The position numbers and the translations under genes are program-made. Positions 46,530 through 55,975 of a DNA stretch of 64,000 bases are shown here, one piece after another (the first letter of the stretch is position 1; each line of letters begins with the position of its first letter). Below the pieces are notes generated by a model. It was not told the origin of the DNA and did no database searches. It saw only the letters and a program-made list of their open reading frames with translations. This DNA is from an uncultured Pelagibacteraceae bacterium (GTDB taxonomy: Bacteria > Pseudomonadota > Alphaproteobacteria > Pelagibacterales > Pelagibacteraceae), in NCBI GenBank assembly GCA_902600485.1, contig CACKJD010000006.1:1-64000 (forward strand), given 5' to 3'.

Positions 46530-47461
46530 TAATTGATTTTTTTTGCTTTTTTTATATCAAGTTTTATTTGCTTTTTTAAATAATTTATATTTTTAAATTT
46601 TTTTTCACCTCTAATAAATTTTACAAACTCAACTCTAATTCTTTTACCATATATTTTTTTATTAAAATTAAATATATTTACCTCTAGAAGTACTTTTTTT
46701 TGATTAAAAGTTGGTCTAATCCCCAAGTTAGCAATTCCCTTATAAATCTTATTGTCTGACAATAAATTAACTTTAACAGCATAGACACCTAATTTTGATA
46801 TTACATAATTTTGCATTTCGATATTGCATGTGGGAAATCCAATTGTTTTTCCTAACTGTCTTCCTTTTTTAACAACCCCTTCAACAGTCCATAATCTATC
46901 TAAGTATTTATTAGCAGTATTTAAATTCCCATCTTGTAACAACTTTCTTATTAATGACGATGAAACCACTTTATTTTTTATTTTAAGTGGCGAAGGTTTT
47001 ATAACTTTATAATTATATGTTTTTTCATACTTTTGTAATAATTTTACATCTCCTTCCCTTTTATTACCAAATTTGAAATTGTTGCTCACATATATATATT
47101 TCATTCCAATTTTTTTGATTAAGATATTCTTGATAAAATCATTACACTTTATTTTTGAAAATTTTTTATTAAACTTTTGGTTAATAACAAAGTCCACATT
47201 AAAATTCTTAAGTATTCTAATTTTTTCATTAAGATTAGAAATTCTATAATTTACTAAACCTTTGGAAAAAAACATTTTTGGAATTGGATCAAAAGTAAAA
47301 ACACCAATTTTTAGTTTTGATTTAGATTTTAATTTTTTTGCCCTTTCAAAAAGTTTTCGATGTCCCAAATGTAATCCATCGAAACTTCCAATTAATATAA
47401 TTGAGCCTTTGTCCTTATTTTTGATATTAAAATTTTTATATAAATTAATTTTTCTTACCAT
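46529..47461 (-). CDS. ribF: bifunctional riboflavin kinase / FAD synthetase
   Basis: RibF makes FMN and FAD. The 310-residue protein has the nucleotidyltransferase motif GSFDGLHLGHRKLF (about 26-39) in the N-terminal FAD synthetase domain. The C-terminal riboflavin kinase domain has KGRQLGKTIGFPTCNI (about 198-213). Overlaps: one base with ileS, seven with the upstream HAD gene. Confidence 0.95.
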   Translation of the reverse strand: MVRKINLYKNFNIKNKDKGSIILIGSFDGLHLGHRKLFERAKKLKSKSKLKIGVFTFDPIPKMFFSKGLVNYRISNLNEKIRILKNFNVDFVINQKFNKKFSKIKCNDFIKNILIKKIGMKYIYVSNNFKFGNKREGDVKLLQKYEKTYNYKVIKPSPLKIKNKVVSSSLIRKLLQDGNLNTANKYLDRLWTVEGVVKKGRQLGKTIGFPTCNIEMQNYVISKLGVYAVKVNLLSDNKIYKGIANLGIRPTFNQKKVLLEVNIFNFNKKIYGKRIRVEFVKFIRGEKKFKNINYLKKQIKLDIKKAKKIN

Positions 47462-48264
47462 ACTAAACTTTTTTGTGTGTAGTCTATATCTACATCATAT
47501 TTCTTTTTTAATTCATCAATATTGTTTTCATTTTTGTGGATACCATTCATGATAAACAGTGAATTAAAATTTTGGACATTAGCACCCTTAATATCTGTAT
47601 TTAAATTGTCTCCAATACATAGAATATTTTTGTTTTTAATGTCTGCCGATTGGGTGTAAATTAGTGGATATGGTTTACCAAAATATTCCACATCTCCGCC
47701 AAGATCTTCAAAAATTTTAGCTACAGATCCAGCACAAAATTCTCTGTTACTTCCTCTATCAACAACTAGATCTGGGTTGGTGCAAACCATTTTTTTATCT
47801 ATTTTATTTTTAAGTAGATTTTTATAGTAGTCTAAATTTTCTGAAAAATTATCATATAATCCTGTACAAATAATAAAATCAGACTCATCTAAGTTATTTA
47901 CTTTAAATTCTTCAAAAGACTTAAATAAATCAAAGTCACGTGGAGGACCAACATGAAAAAATTTTAAACCTTTATATTTAGACTTCAAATATCTCAAAGC
48001 TACTTCACCAGAAGTAGATACTTTTTTACATTTACTTTGATCTAATCCCAGATTCTTTAGAAAGTTTATAACTGTATTATTTGGTCTTGGAGCATTTGTT
48101 AGCAAAATATATTCTTTTTTGGACTGCTCAAGTTTATCAAGTACATTGATAGACTCTTTATATAATTTAATTCCATTGTGCAGGACGCCCCAAATATCAA
48201 TAAACAATAAATCAATATCATTTATTATAGATTTAAGACCTGTTTTATCTAAATTTACGGTCAT
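47455..48264 (-). CDS. NagD-like HAD hydrolase (TIGR01459 type)
   Basis: The chosen ATG at 48264 gives 269 residues. HAD motif I appears as LLFIDIWGVLHNG, followed by LLTNAPRPN (motif II) and CIGDNLNTDIKGA (motif IV). The form DIWGVLHNG is typical of the alphaproteobacterial IIA-type HAD subfamily. Substrate is unknown; a sugar-phosphate or nucleotide phosphatase is likely. It is divergent to groES, with 123 bases between start codons. Confidence 0.85.
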   Translation of the reverse strand: MTVNLDKTGLKSIINDIDLLFIDIWGVLHNGIKLYKESINVLDKLEQSKKEYILLTNAPRPNNTVINFLKNLGLDQSKCKKVSTSGEVALRYLKSKYKGLKFFHVGPPRDFDLFKSFEEFKVNNLDESDFIICTGLYDNFSENLDYYKNLLKNKIDKKMVCTNPDLVVDRGSNREFCAGSVAKIFEDLGGDVEYFGKPYPLIYTQSADIKNKNILCIGDNLNTDIKGANVQNFNSLFIMNGIHKNENNIDELKKKYDVDIDYTQKSLVW

Positions 48265-48332
48265 TAGTGAGATATAGCTTAAAAATCTATGAATTTCTTT
48301 GGTTTTTTTTACCATATATTTTTTTTCAGCAT

Positions 48333-48362
48333 CTTGAAAAATTACAGCTTTAAGACTATATG
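48333..48362 (+). promoter_or_regulatory. heat-shock-like promoter of groESL
   Basis: CTTGAA (48333-48338), a 17-base spacer and CTATATG (48356-48362) resemble the alphaproteobacterial RpoH (sigma-32) consensus (CTTGAA ... CyTATnT). The groES start lies 26 bases downstream, and a GGAG ribosome site is at 48378-48381. No CIRCE inverted repeat (HrcA operator) was seen. Use by RpoH is inferred. Confidence 0.55.
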
Positions 48363-48387
48363 ACCTCAATATTTAATGGAGTAATTT

Positions 48388-48681
48388 ATGAAATTTAAAC
48401 CTTTGCATGATAGAGTTCTTATCGAAGTCCTTGATAGCAGTGAAAAAACTGCTGGTGGAATAATTATACCTGACTCTGCTCAAGAGAAACCTCAAGAGGG
48501 AAAAGTAGTTGCTGTTGGTGGTGGTTCTAAAACTGAAGATGGCAAAATCATACCAATGGATGTAAAAGTTGGAGATAAAGTTTTATTTGGTAAGTGGTCT
48601 GGAACTGAAGTGAAAATAGATGGAAAAGAATACAACATAATGAAAGAGTCGGACATTATGGGTATTTCAACATCAAAATAA
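48388..48681 (+). CDS. groS: co-chaperonin GroES
   Basis: GroES caps the GroEL folding chamber. The 97-residue protein shows [12 protein letters not shown] at the start, a mobile loop around [17 protein letters not shown]-like text (about residues 17-34) and the C-terminal [12 protein letters not shown]. The gene is preceded by a possible heat-shock promoter and followed by groEL after 23 bases. Confidence 0.98.
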   Translation: MKFKPLHDRVLIEVLDSSEKTAGGIIIPDSAQEKPQEGKVVAVGGGSKTEDGKIIPMDVKVGDKVLFGKWSGTEVKIDGKEYNIMKESDIMGISTSK

Positions 48682-48698
48682 TATTTATTAAGGAGTAA

Positions 48699-50366
<1,668 letters not shown>

Positions 50367-50411
50367 TACGTTTCCATCAAGAAAATACCCTAAACAAAAT
50401 ACTAAACAAAT

Positions 50412-50444
50412 AACCCCTAGAACAAAAGTTTTAGGGGTTTTTTT
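50412..50444 (+). terminator. intrinsic terminator after groEL
   Basis: A 12-bp stem pairs 50412-50423 with 50428-50439 around an AAAA loop; there is one G-T wobble. A run of seven T follows (50438-50444). It is the only classic Rho-independent terminator I could see in the window, and is probably needed for the highly expressed groESL operon. It is almost symmetrical, so it may act for the minus-strand gene too. Confidence 0.85.
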
Positions 50445-50455
50445 ATTCTGAAATA

Positions 50456-51349
50456 TCAAATTTTTCTGCCAATTACTTTTAATTGATCTCCATTAATTAA
50501 ATCTAATAGATTTAAAGAAAATTCAATTATACGTGCAAATATGTTTTTAAAATTAAGTCTGATTATGTCTTTTAAAAATAAAAAAGGTAATTTAAAAAAA
50601 TTTCTTATTAATCTTCTAATCTCTACAAAAGAAAAATCATCTATTTCGACTACATCAAAACCTGATTTATTAAGCATTATTTTTGTAGACTCTTTGGAAA
50701 AAAAATGAAGATGAGATAATGGAGCCACCATTGACCATTTTTCTTTAAGGATTCTAGATTTGAATGACTCTGAGTGTGGGAAAGTCAAAAAAATTTGACC
50801 ATTTTTTTTCATTTTTTTATTTATATTTTTTAAAGTTTGGATTGGATTTTCAACATGTTCTAATACATCAAATGCGGAAACAATATCATTATTATTTTTA
50901 ATTTGATTAAAGTTTTTTTTAATTCCTTTTAATTTAACAAAAGATCTTGGTTCAAGTCCTTGACAAGTCCATCCTTTTAATAAAAAAGTTTTGTAAAGTC
51001 TGCATAATCCTGGACCAACTTCAAAAAATCTACCTTTATTAATATTCACATGTTTAAAAATCCAATGATCATTTTGAGGTAAAATATCTTTAAAACCATA
51101 AGTTATAAAATTTTTTTTTTGCTTTAATTCGTATTCTGTTCCACCGAAAACTAAGGGTGAGTCCTTTTCGTAAAGTATATTTAGTATATCTTGGCTCGGA
51201 AATTTTGAAATAAATCTATGTAAGCAATTTTGACATTTCATTAAATCAAACTTTTTGTTAATTTCTTTTAAATGATTTTTAATAGGTGCTATTTTTTTGA
51301 TATTATTATTTTGACAGATTGGACATTTGATAATTTTTCTTAATTTCAT
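50456..51349 (-). CDS. class I SAM-dependent methyltransferase with N-terminal zinc ribbon
   Basis: This 297-residue protein begins with two Cys pairs (CPICQNN near residue 9 and CQNCLHRF near 39), a probable zinc ribbon. A methyltransferase core follows, with FFEVGPGLCRLYKTF (motif I, about 109-123) and FDVLEHVENPIQTLKNI (about 159-175). Similar proteins methylate sugars or nucleotide-sugar intermediates, but the substrate is not evident here. The next gene upstream on the strand, psiE-like, is 122 bases away. Confidence 0.75.
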   Translation of the reverse strand: MKLRKIIKCPICQNNNIKKIAPIKNHLKEINKKFDLMKCQNCLHRFISKFPSQDILNILYEKDSPLVFGGTEYELKQKKNFITYGFKDILPQNDHWIFKHVNINKGRFFEVGPGLCRLYKTFLLKGWTCQGLEPRSFVKLKGIKKNFNQIKNNNDIVSAFDVLEHVENPIQTLKNINKKMKKNGQIFLTFPHSESFKSRILKEKWSMVAPLSHLHFFSKESTKIMLNKSGFDVVEIDDFSFVEIRRLIRNFFKLPFLFLKDIIRLNFKNIFARIIEFSLNLLDLINGDQLKVIGRKI

Positions 51350-51372
51350 ATTTCTATTTTTTTAAAATTAAT

Positions 51373-51394
51373 ACTTTCATGGTGGTCTGAAAGT
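51373..51394 (-). other. hairpin between psiE-like and methyltransferase genes
   Basis: ACTTTCA (51373-51379) pairs with TGAAAGT (51388-51394), a 7-bp stem with an 8-base loop and no T-run on the minus strand. It overlaps the stop of a possible 19-residue ORF. A shorter hairpin with the same stem core occurs at 55020-55036. Confidence 0.35.
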
Positions 51395-51436
51395 TGTTCT
51401 TACAAATTTATGTAGTCTTTTTCTGATTAACCACAT
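51377..51436 (-). CDS. possible 19-residue basic peptide
   Basis: In the 122-base gap between two minus-strand genes, an ATG at 51436 opens a 19-codon frame encoding MWLIRKRLHKFVRTTFRPP, rich in Arg and Lys. No clear ribosome binding site precedes it. It could be a leader peptide, a small basic protein or a chance frame; nothing here allows a function. Confidence 0.2.
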   Translation of the reverse strand: MWLIRKRLHKFVRTTFRPP

Positions 51437-51471
51437 GCTACAATTTTATTAAATAGCTAGGTTGTATTCAA

Positions 51472-51849
51472 TTATTTTCTTTTTTTTGATAATCCAAGTT
51501 TATCGCTATGTCTTAGTCTTAATACAACTATTGCAATAGCTATAAATACAATTGCTAAAGACTCGTACAATAGTTGTGAAGCGTCCATCTCTTTTCCCTG
51601 TAGAATTATAAATCTTGATAAAGCTGTTATTGCAATTAATAGGGGTAAAGTAATACTTATCGATTGCTCGTCCCAAAAAACACGCACCATTGCTAAAACC
51701 TCTAGATATAAAAACATAAGTAGTAAGTCTGCCAATGTAACAGTTTGATTCATAAACATATTTCGTATTTCCAATAAGACTGCAAGAACTGTGCAGATTA
51801 GTATAACTGCAAGTAAAATTAGCTGAATATTTTTTACTAAATCTTTCAC
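51472..51849 (-). CDS. psiE: PsiE-like membrane protein
   Basis: The 125-residue protein has four membrane helices. It matches the phosphate-starvation-inducible PsiE family: LLLMFLYLEVLAMVRVFW (about 42-59) and ITLPLLIAITALSRFIIL. The role of PsiE is unknown even in E. coli. A Pho-box-like operator is not evident upstream. It is 36 bases downstream of the next membrane protein gene. Confidence 0.8.
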   Translation of the reverse strand: MKDLVKNIQLILLAVILICTVLAVLLEIRNMFMNQTVTLADLLLMFLYLEVLAMVRVFWDEQSISITLPLLIAITALSRFIILQGKEMDASQLLYESLAIVFIAIAIVVLRLRHSDKLGLSKKRK

Positions 51850-51885
51850 AAATTTAACCTAATTGATTCTCTAAAAAATAAGAAG

Positions 51886-52344
51886 CTATTTATTTTTATC
51901 CTTTTGAGTGAAAGGTAACCATTTTTCGAAAGCAGATTTATCAGGTCCATCATACTTTATTTCGTATGAGTTAGTTCTAGTTAAAACTTCGATACCTTTG
52001 GAAAATATGAATATAAACATTAAAATAAATATTAATGACATGATTTTAAAAGGATTAAAATTTTTAGTCTTAAAAACACTAACCGATTGTGCTTCAGCGT
52101 TATGAAATTGTTTAAAAGTATAATAAACAGCAAAAATTATACCAGCATGAGCTAAAAAAACTCCAGCCCATCCAAATATAAAAGTTGTATATGAAAATAT
52201 ATACAAGCTAAATACTACCGACCAAATAAAACTTAAAACTAACAAAATTTGCAATCTAACTGTTTTTGGTAGTGCTCTTAAATCATTTTTACTATCATCA
52301 AATAGTATGTTTGCAGAATCAATCATGAATTTTTTAAGGGACAT
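51886..52344 (-). CDS. membrane protein of unknown function
   Basis: I do not recognise this 152-residue protein. It has a soluble N-terminus of about 30 residues and three predicted membrane helices (about 33-52, 56-74 and 99-118). A charged periplasmic or cytoplasmic tail contains a KYDGPDKSAFEKWLPF segment. It lies between the YczE-like and PsiE-like genes on the same strand, with gaps of 30 and 36 bases, suggesting a common transcript. Confidence 0.6.
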   Translation of the reverse strand: MSLKKFMIDSANILFDDSKNDLRALPKTVRLQILLVLSFIWSVVFSLYIFSYTTFIFGWAGVFLAHAGIIFAVYYTFKQFHNAEAQSVSVFKTKNFNPFKIMSLIFILMFIFIFSKGIEVLTRTNSYEIKYDGPDKSAFEKWLPFTQKDKNK

Positions 52345-52374
52345 ACAGCTATTTAAATATTTTAAACAAAAAAA

Positions 52375-53022
52375 TCAATTAAAGAATTTTCCCACTAAAT
52401 ATAATCCCAAAGCTACAGCGGGACCTATCCCAAAAGCAAAAAGTAATGTGCCGACTCCTACAGTGCCTCCTAAATACCACCCTATTGATACAACTGAAAT
52501 TTCTAAAAAGGCTCTTACAGATGCTATTGGAAAATTTGTTTTTCTTTGTAAGCCTGTCATAAGACCGTCTCTTGGTCCAGGTCCTAAGTTAGCAATTAAA
52601 TAAAAACCAGTACCCAATCCTACTAATAAAACTGATGCTATGGCTAATAAAAGTTTATTAAAATATATTTCTGGAGTAGGAACAAAAATTATACAAACAT
52701 CAATCATGGTAGCTATTATTAAAATATTAAATAATGTACCAAGACCTGGTTTTTGTTTAAGAAAAATCCATAAAGATAAAACAGATACACTCACCATGAA
52801 AGTAACTGTACCTACAGATATATCTGTATTAAGAGATATTCCTTGAGCTAATACACTCCATGGAGATGCACCTGTAAACGAAACTATAAGCAAACCCTCG
52901 CCTGCACCAAATAACGTTAATCCAAAAACTAAGAAAAAAATAGTTATCAATTTTGGTCTTAAATTGAATGGGTTTTTAGAACTCCATGATTTTTTTGGAA
53001 TTTTTTTTATAGTTAAAAACAT
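52375..53022 (-). CDS. YczE/YyaS/YitT-like membrane protein
   Basis: The 215-residue protein has about five membrane helices with glycine-rich motifs GAGEGLLIVSFTGASPWSVLAQG and ANLGPGPRDGLMTGL; these are typical of the YczE family. Function is unknown in most species; a Bacillus member affects antibiotic synthesis. It is the first gene of a minus-strand membrane-protein group and lies 33 bases from a divergent exported protein gene. Confidence 0.78.
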   Translation of the reverse strand: MFLTIKKIPKKSWSSKNPFNLRPKLITIFFLVFGLTLFGAGEGLLIVSFTGASPWSVLAQGISLNTDISVGTVTFMVSVSVLSLWIFLKQKPGLGTLFNILIIATMIDVCIIFVPTPEIYFNKLLLAIASVLLVGLGTGFYLIANLGPGPRDGLMTGLQRKTNFPIASVRAFLEISVVSIGWYLGGTVGVGTLLFAFGIGPAVALGLYLVGKFFN

Positions 53023-53055
53023 AATTAATTATTAGAATGTATTTTTAATCTTAAA

Positions 53056-53757
53056 ATGAAAATAATTACTAAAATATTACTTCTTACCATAATATTAATA
53101 TTTTTCCCCCTCAAATCTTTTGCACATGTAGAACACTATGAAAAAGTTGAGAAATTTTTGATGGAAATTTTTAAAGATGGAAAAAAAATTGGTTTTAACA
53201 ATTATACATTTAGTAGGAATAATCAAAATTTGGAAATAGATAATAAGACAGAATTTAATGTTTCTATATTAGGATTAAATGCTTTTTCAATTAAAGGAGC
53301 TAGTAAAGAAGTTTATAAAAATAACAAACTTGTTAGTTTTAAATCAGATACTATTCAAAATAAAAAAAAAAAATTTGTTGATTTATATTTAAATGAAAGT
53401 CAAGAAAGTTATTTTATTAAAGGATCCTCTTATACTGGCAAGGTTGATTTAAATATAGTAATTGGTAGTTGGTGGAATCATAAAATAATCCAAAGTGAAA
53501 AAAACATAAGCCCAATTTCCGGAAGTATAAACAAACAAACTATAAATTTTATAAAAAAGCAAAAAATAAACTTGTATGGTAAGGTTTACGATACCAAGCA
53601 TTTTGTAATTTTATCAAAAAGACTCAATAAAGAAGACAGTAAAGAAAGCAGATATGATGTGTGGTTAGATATAAATACTAATCATATTTTAAAAATGACA
53701 TACTCAAAGTACGGTTTATGGGAGTATAAATTAAAACAAGTTATTTATTCAAAATAA
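53056..53757 (+). CDS. exported DUF6134-like protein
   Basis: This 233-residue protein has a signal peptide (about 1-22, ending KSFA). The mature part is mostly beta: FKDGKKIGFNNYTFSR, then EIDNKTEFNVSILGL and later GSWWNHKIIQ and YGKVYDTKHFVI. The KVEKF and KKIGFNNYTF pattern matches DUF6134 proteins, which are exported, of unknown function and possibly lipid- or sugar-binding. It is convergent with the lysine-rich protein gene (4-base gap). Confidence 0.65.
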   Translation: MKIITKILLLTIILIFFPLKSFAHVEHYEKVEKFLMEIFKDGKKIGFNNYTFSRNNQNLEIDNKTEFNVSILGLNAFSIKGASKEVYKNNKLVSFKSDTIQNKKKKFVDLYLNESQESYFIKGSSYTGKVDLNIVIGSWWNHKIIQSEKNISPISGSINKQTINFIKKQKINLYGKVYDTKHFVILSKRLNKEDSKESRYDVWLDINTNHILKMTYSKYGLWEYKLKQVIYSK

Positions 53758-53761
53758 TTAT

Positions 53762-54901
53762 TTAGTTTGTCTTGCTTCTCTCTCTAGAAATCAACTGGGT
53801 TAATGAGTCTACCATTAAGTCTGATGCGGTAAATATATCTGTGGACTTAAATTCGTGGGAGTGATTTTTCTCTGGATTGCTTTTATCTTCTATAACTATA
53901 TCACCACTTAGGGAATTATCTTTAATGTATATTAAGATTAACCATTCCTCATCTTTCGAGTCATCTTTTTTAATAAAAATTTCACCTGTTTCAAATCTTC
54001 TATCTATGCATCTAAAAATAGACATCTCTCTAGTTAGATGTCTTTTATTTAATTGAAAAACTAAACTGCTAGCGCTCCTGTAAAAACTTTCTAAAGAATT
54101 TTCAATTTTTTGTCTGGAGACAATGTAATCATGCTCTTTCTTTAAAAGTGCATCTCTATCATCTTTATCAGAAGTTTTTATACCTAACGCCTCTACCCTC
54201 TCTCTAATTTTCTGGTCTCTAATTAATCTATATTTTTCTTTAAGTTTATCGATCCTGTCTTGCAAACCAGCATAATCTTCTCTTTGCTCTTTAAGTGAAA
54301 TTTTTTCTAGTTTCTCTAATTCTTTTATTTCTCTAACTCTAAATTTTTCAATCTGTTTTTGTAACTTTATTTCCTCTAAAAATTTTCTTTGTCTTTCTGA
54401 TTGTTCTTGTCTAAGAATTGCTTGTTCTTTTCTAAGGAAATTTTTTAAATCTTTAGCTCTTTGCTTTTCAAGTAAAATTTCTTCTTTTAATTGCTTTTGT
54501 TGAAGCTTTAATTGTAAATCTGCAGTTTCTAGTTCCTCTTGTTTTTCTTGTTGTTTGATTTTTTGCTCTTTCTCGTATGCTTCTATTTTCAATCTCTGCT
54601 TTTCTTCTTTTATCAATAATTTATATTGATCGATTTTATTATCAATAAAATCAAAGAAGCTTTTTATTTTTTCTTCTAGATTAATCTTGAAATTATTTTT
54701 TATATTTATTTTTATATTTTCTTGAAGCCTCAATAAATTTACAAGAAAGTGGTTTTTTTTTGTAATTTTTTTACTTACATTTTTTTTTCTACTTGGGGCT
54801 TTGCTTTTTCTTTTTTTCTTTAATACTTTTCTTTTGACGGTTCTCTTTTTTAATTTTTTCTTTTTTATTTTTTTAACTTTTTTTTTCTTTTTTTTTTTCA
54901 T
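53762..54901 (-). CDS. lysine-rich coiled-coil protein of unknown function
   Basis: I do not recognise this 379-residue protein as a named family. The first 50 residues contain 32 Lys or Arg. Residues about 55-240 are a long charged helix rich in Glu, Lys and Gln, predicted to be coiled coil. A compact C-terminal part (about 275-375) has mixed beta and alpha text with CIDRRFETGEIFIKK and ASDLMVDSLTQLI. The basic tail could bind DNA, RNA or anionic membrane. It is a single gene with a 139-base upstream region, one of the longest gaps here. Confidence 0.75.
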   Translation of the reverse strand: MKKKKKKKVKKIKKKKLKKRTVKRKVLKKKRKSKAPSRKKNVSKKITKKNHFLVNLLRLQENIKINIKNNFKINLEEKIKSFFDFIDNKIDQYKLLIKEEKQRLKIEAYEKEQKIKQQEKQEELETADLQLKLQQKQLKEEILLEKQRAKDLKNFLRKEQAILRQEQSERQRKFLEEIKLQKQIEKFRVREIKELEKLEKISLKEQREDYAGLQDRIDKLKEKYRLIRDQKIRERVEALGIKTSDKDDRDALLKKEHDYIVSRQKIENSLESFYRSASSLVFQLNKRHLTREMSIFRCIDRRFETGEIFIKKDDSKDEEWLILIYIKDNSLSGDIVIEDKSNPEKNHSHEFKSTDIFTASDLMVDSLTQLISRERSKTN

Positions 54902-55040
54902 TGGTTAGATATGTTGATTTATCAGCAAATAACTAATAAATATAGTAACTTGTAATTGAAAATTTTTTTATTCAGTTAATTATATTTAAAATATCAGCTT
55001 ATAATTAATCGATTATTTACTTTCACAACCTGAAAGATAC
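54902..55040. other. 139-base intergenic region
   Basis: This AT-rich gap lies upstream of the lysine-rich protein gene (minus strand) and downstream of the DapA-like gene. It contains a hairpin at 55020-55036 (CTTTCA/TGAAAG, 5-base loop), just past the DapA-like stop, and several TATAAT-like words. I see no RNA gene or ORF worth naming. Confidence 0.5.
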
Positions 55041-55925
55041 TTAGGCCGCAACATTTTTTTTTGCTGGAAAATCTAATGCTCTAAGCTTGTTAAAAAGTAT
55101 CTTTTCGTCCTTAGGATCTAACAATGACAAAGTGGGTAAAATATTAGCGTAATCGCCATCTTTTTCCTTCAAAAAGGAATGTAAGCCAGAAATTAAATTA
55201 AATTGATCAAACGTTTTTCTAACCTCACACAATTTATTGTTTGCGGTCTGTGTAACATTATTAAAAAAATCGTCATAAACTTTTCTAGATAATTCTGCGG
55301 TCACATTACAAGTTGCTGTTATAATCCCAGAACATCCAATTTCTAAACCAGATAATAATTTTAGCTCTGATCCTGGAAGAATTGAAAAATCTTTAATTTT
55401 AAGATTTTGATATAAATTATATGAGCTATCTTTAACCCCAATAATATTTTTTGGAAAAATTTTAGCTAATTCTAGTACGCATTTTGTAGAAAATTTGTAT
55501 CCACATAATTTTTCAAAATTATATAGTATTATTTTTGACTCAGGAACTGAATTAACTAATTTTATATAGTAATTAATAACTTCTTTGTCTCCATACTTAT
55601 AATATGCAGGAGGCATTACTAAAAATTTCTTGAAGCCTAAATTGACTGAAACCTTCATGAGGTTTATTGTATCCAACAAGGAATTTAATCCACAACCTAT
55701 GATAAAGTTATCTTTATTTTTGTTTTTGCTTAAATGTGTGACCATTTGAATTTTTTCAGCTAGAGAAATTAGTTGTGCTTGGCCCGTACTTCCAAATATG
55801 ACTACACCATGACAACCATCTTTAATAATTTTTTCACAATGATTTGCAGTTTTTTTAATATTTAACGACATATCATCATTAAGTACTGAAACTGATGCCG
55901 CATAAATGCCTTTAATTTCAACCAT
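55041..55925 (-). CDS. DapA/NAL-family aldolase, atypical
   Basis: The 294-residue TIM-barrel protein has the Schiff-base Lys165 in IIGVKDSSYN and the active-site Tyr135 in IILYNFEK. The substrate-binding loop is GSTGQ (45-49) rather than the GTTGE of true DapA, and the Arg that follows YN in DapA (YNVPxRT) is missing (YNFEKLCGYKFS). So it is a family aldolase acting on an unknown 2-oxo acid rather than lysine-pathway dihydrodipicolinate synthase. It stands alone between unrelated genes. Confidence 0.8.
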   Translation of the reverse strand: MVEIKGIYAASVSVLNDDMSLNIKKTANHCEKIIKDGCHGVVIFGSTGQAQLISLAEKIQMVTHLSKNKNKDNFIIGCGLNSLLDTINLMKVSVNLGFKKFLVMPPAYYKYGDKEVINYYIKLVNSVPESKIILYNFEKLCGYKFSTKCVLELAKIFPKNIIGVKDSSYNLYQNLKIKDFSILPGSELKLLSGLEIGCSGIITATCNVTAELSRKVYDDFFNNVTQTANNKLCEVRKTFDQFNLISGLHSFLKEKDGDYANILPTLSLLDPKDEKILFNKLRALDFPAKKNVAA

Positions 55926-55975
55926 AAAATAAGCTTATCTCTAAAGAAAAATTTAGTAAAGATATTAGTTAGTTA

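Noticed and set aside
48265-48387. CIRCE (HrcA) operator before groES
   Set aside because: No TTAGCACTC-N9-GAGTGCTAA-like inverted repeat was found in the gap.
51350-51471. tRNA or known structured RNA in the 122-base gap
   Set aside because: No cloverleaf or recognised riboswitch core was seen, only a small hairpin and a short frame.
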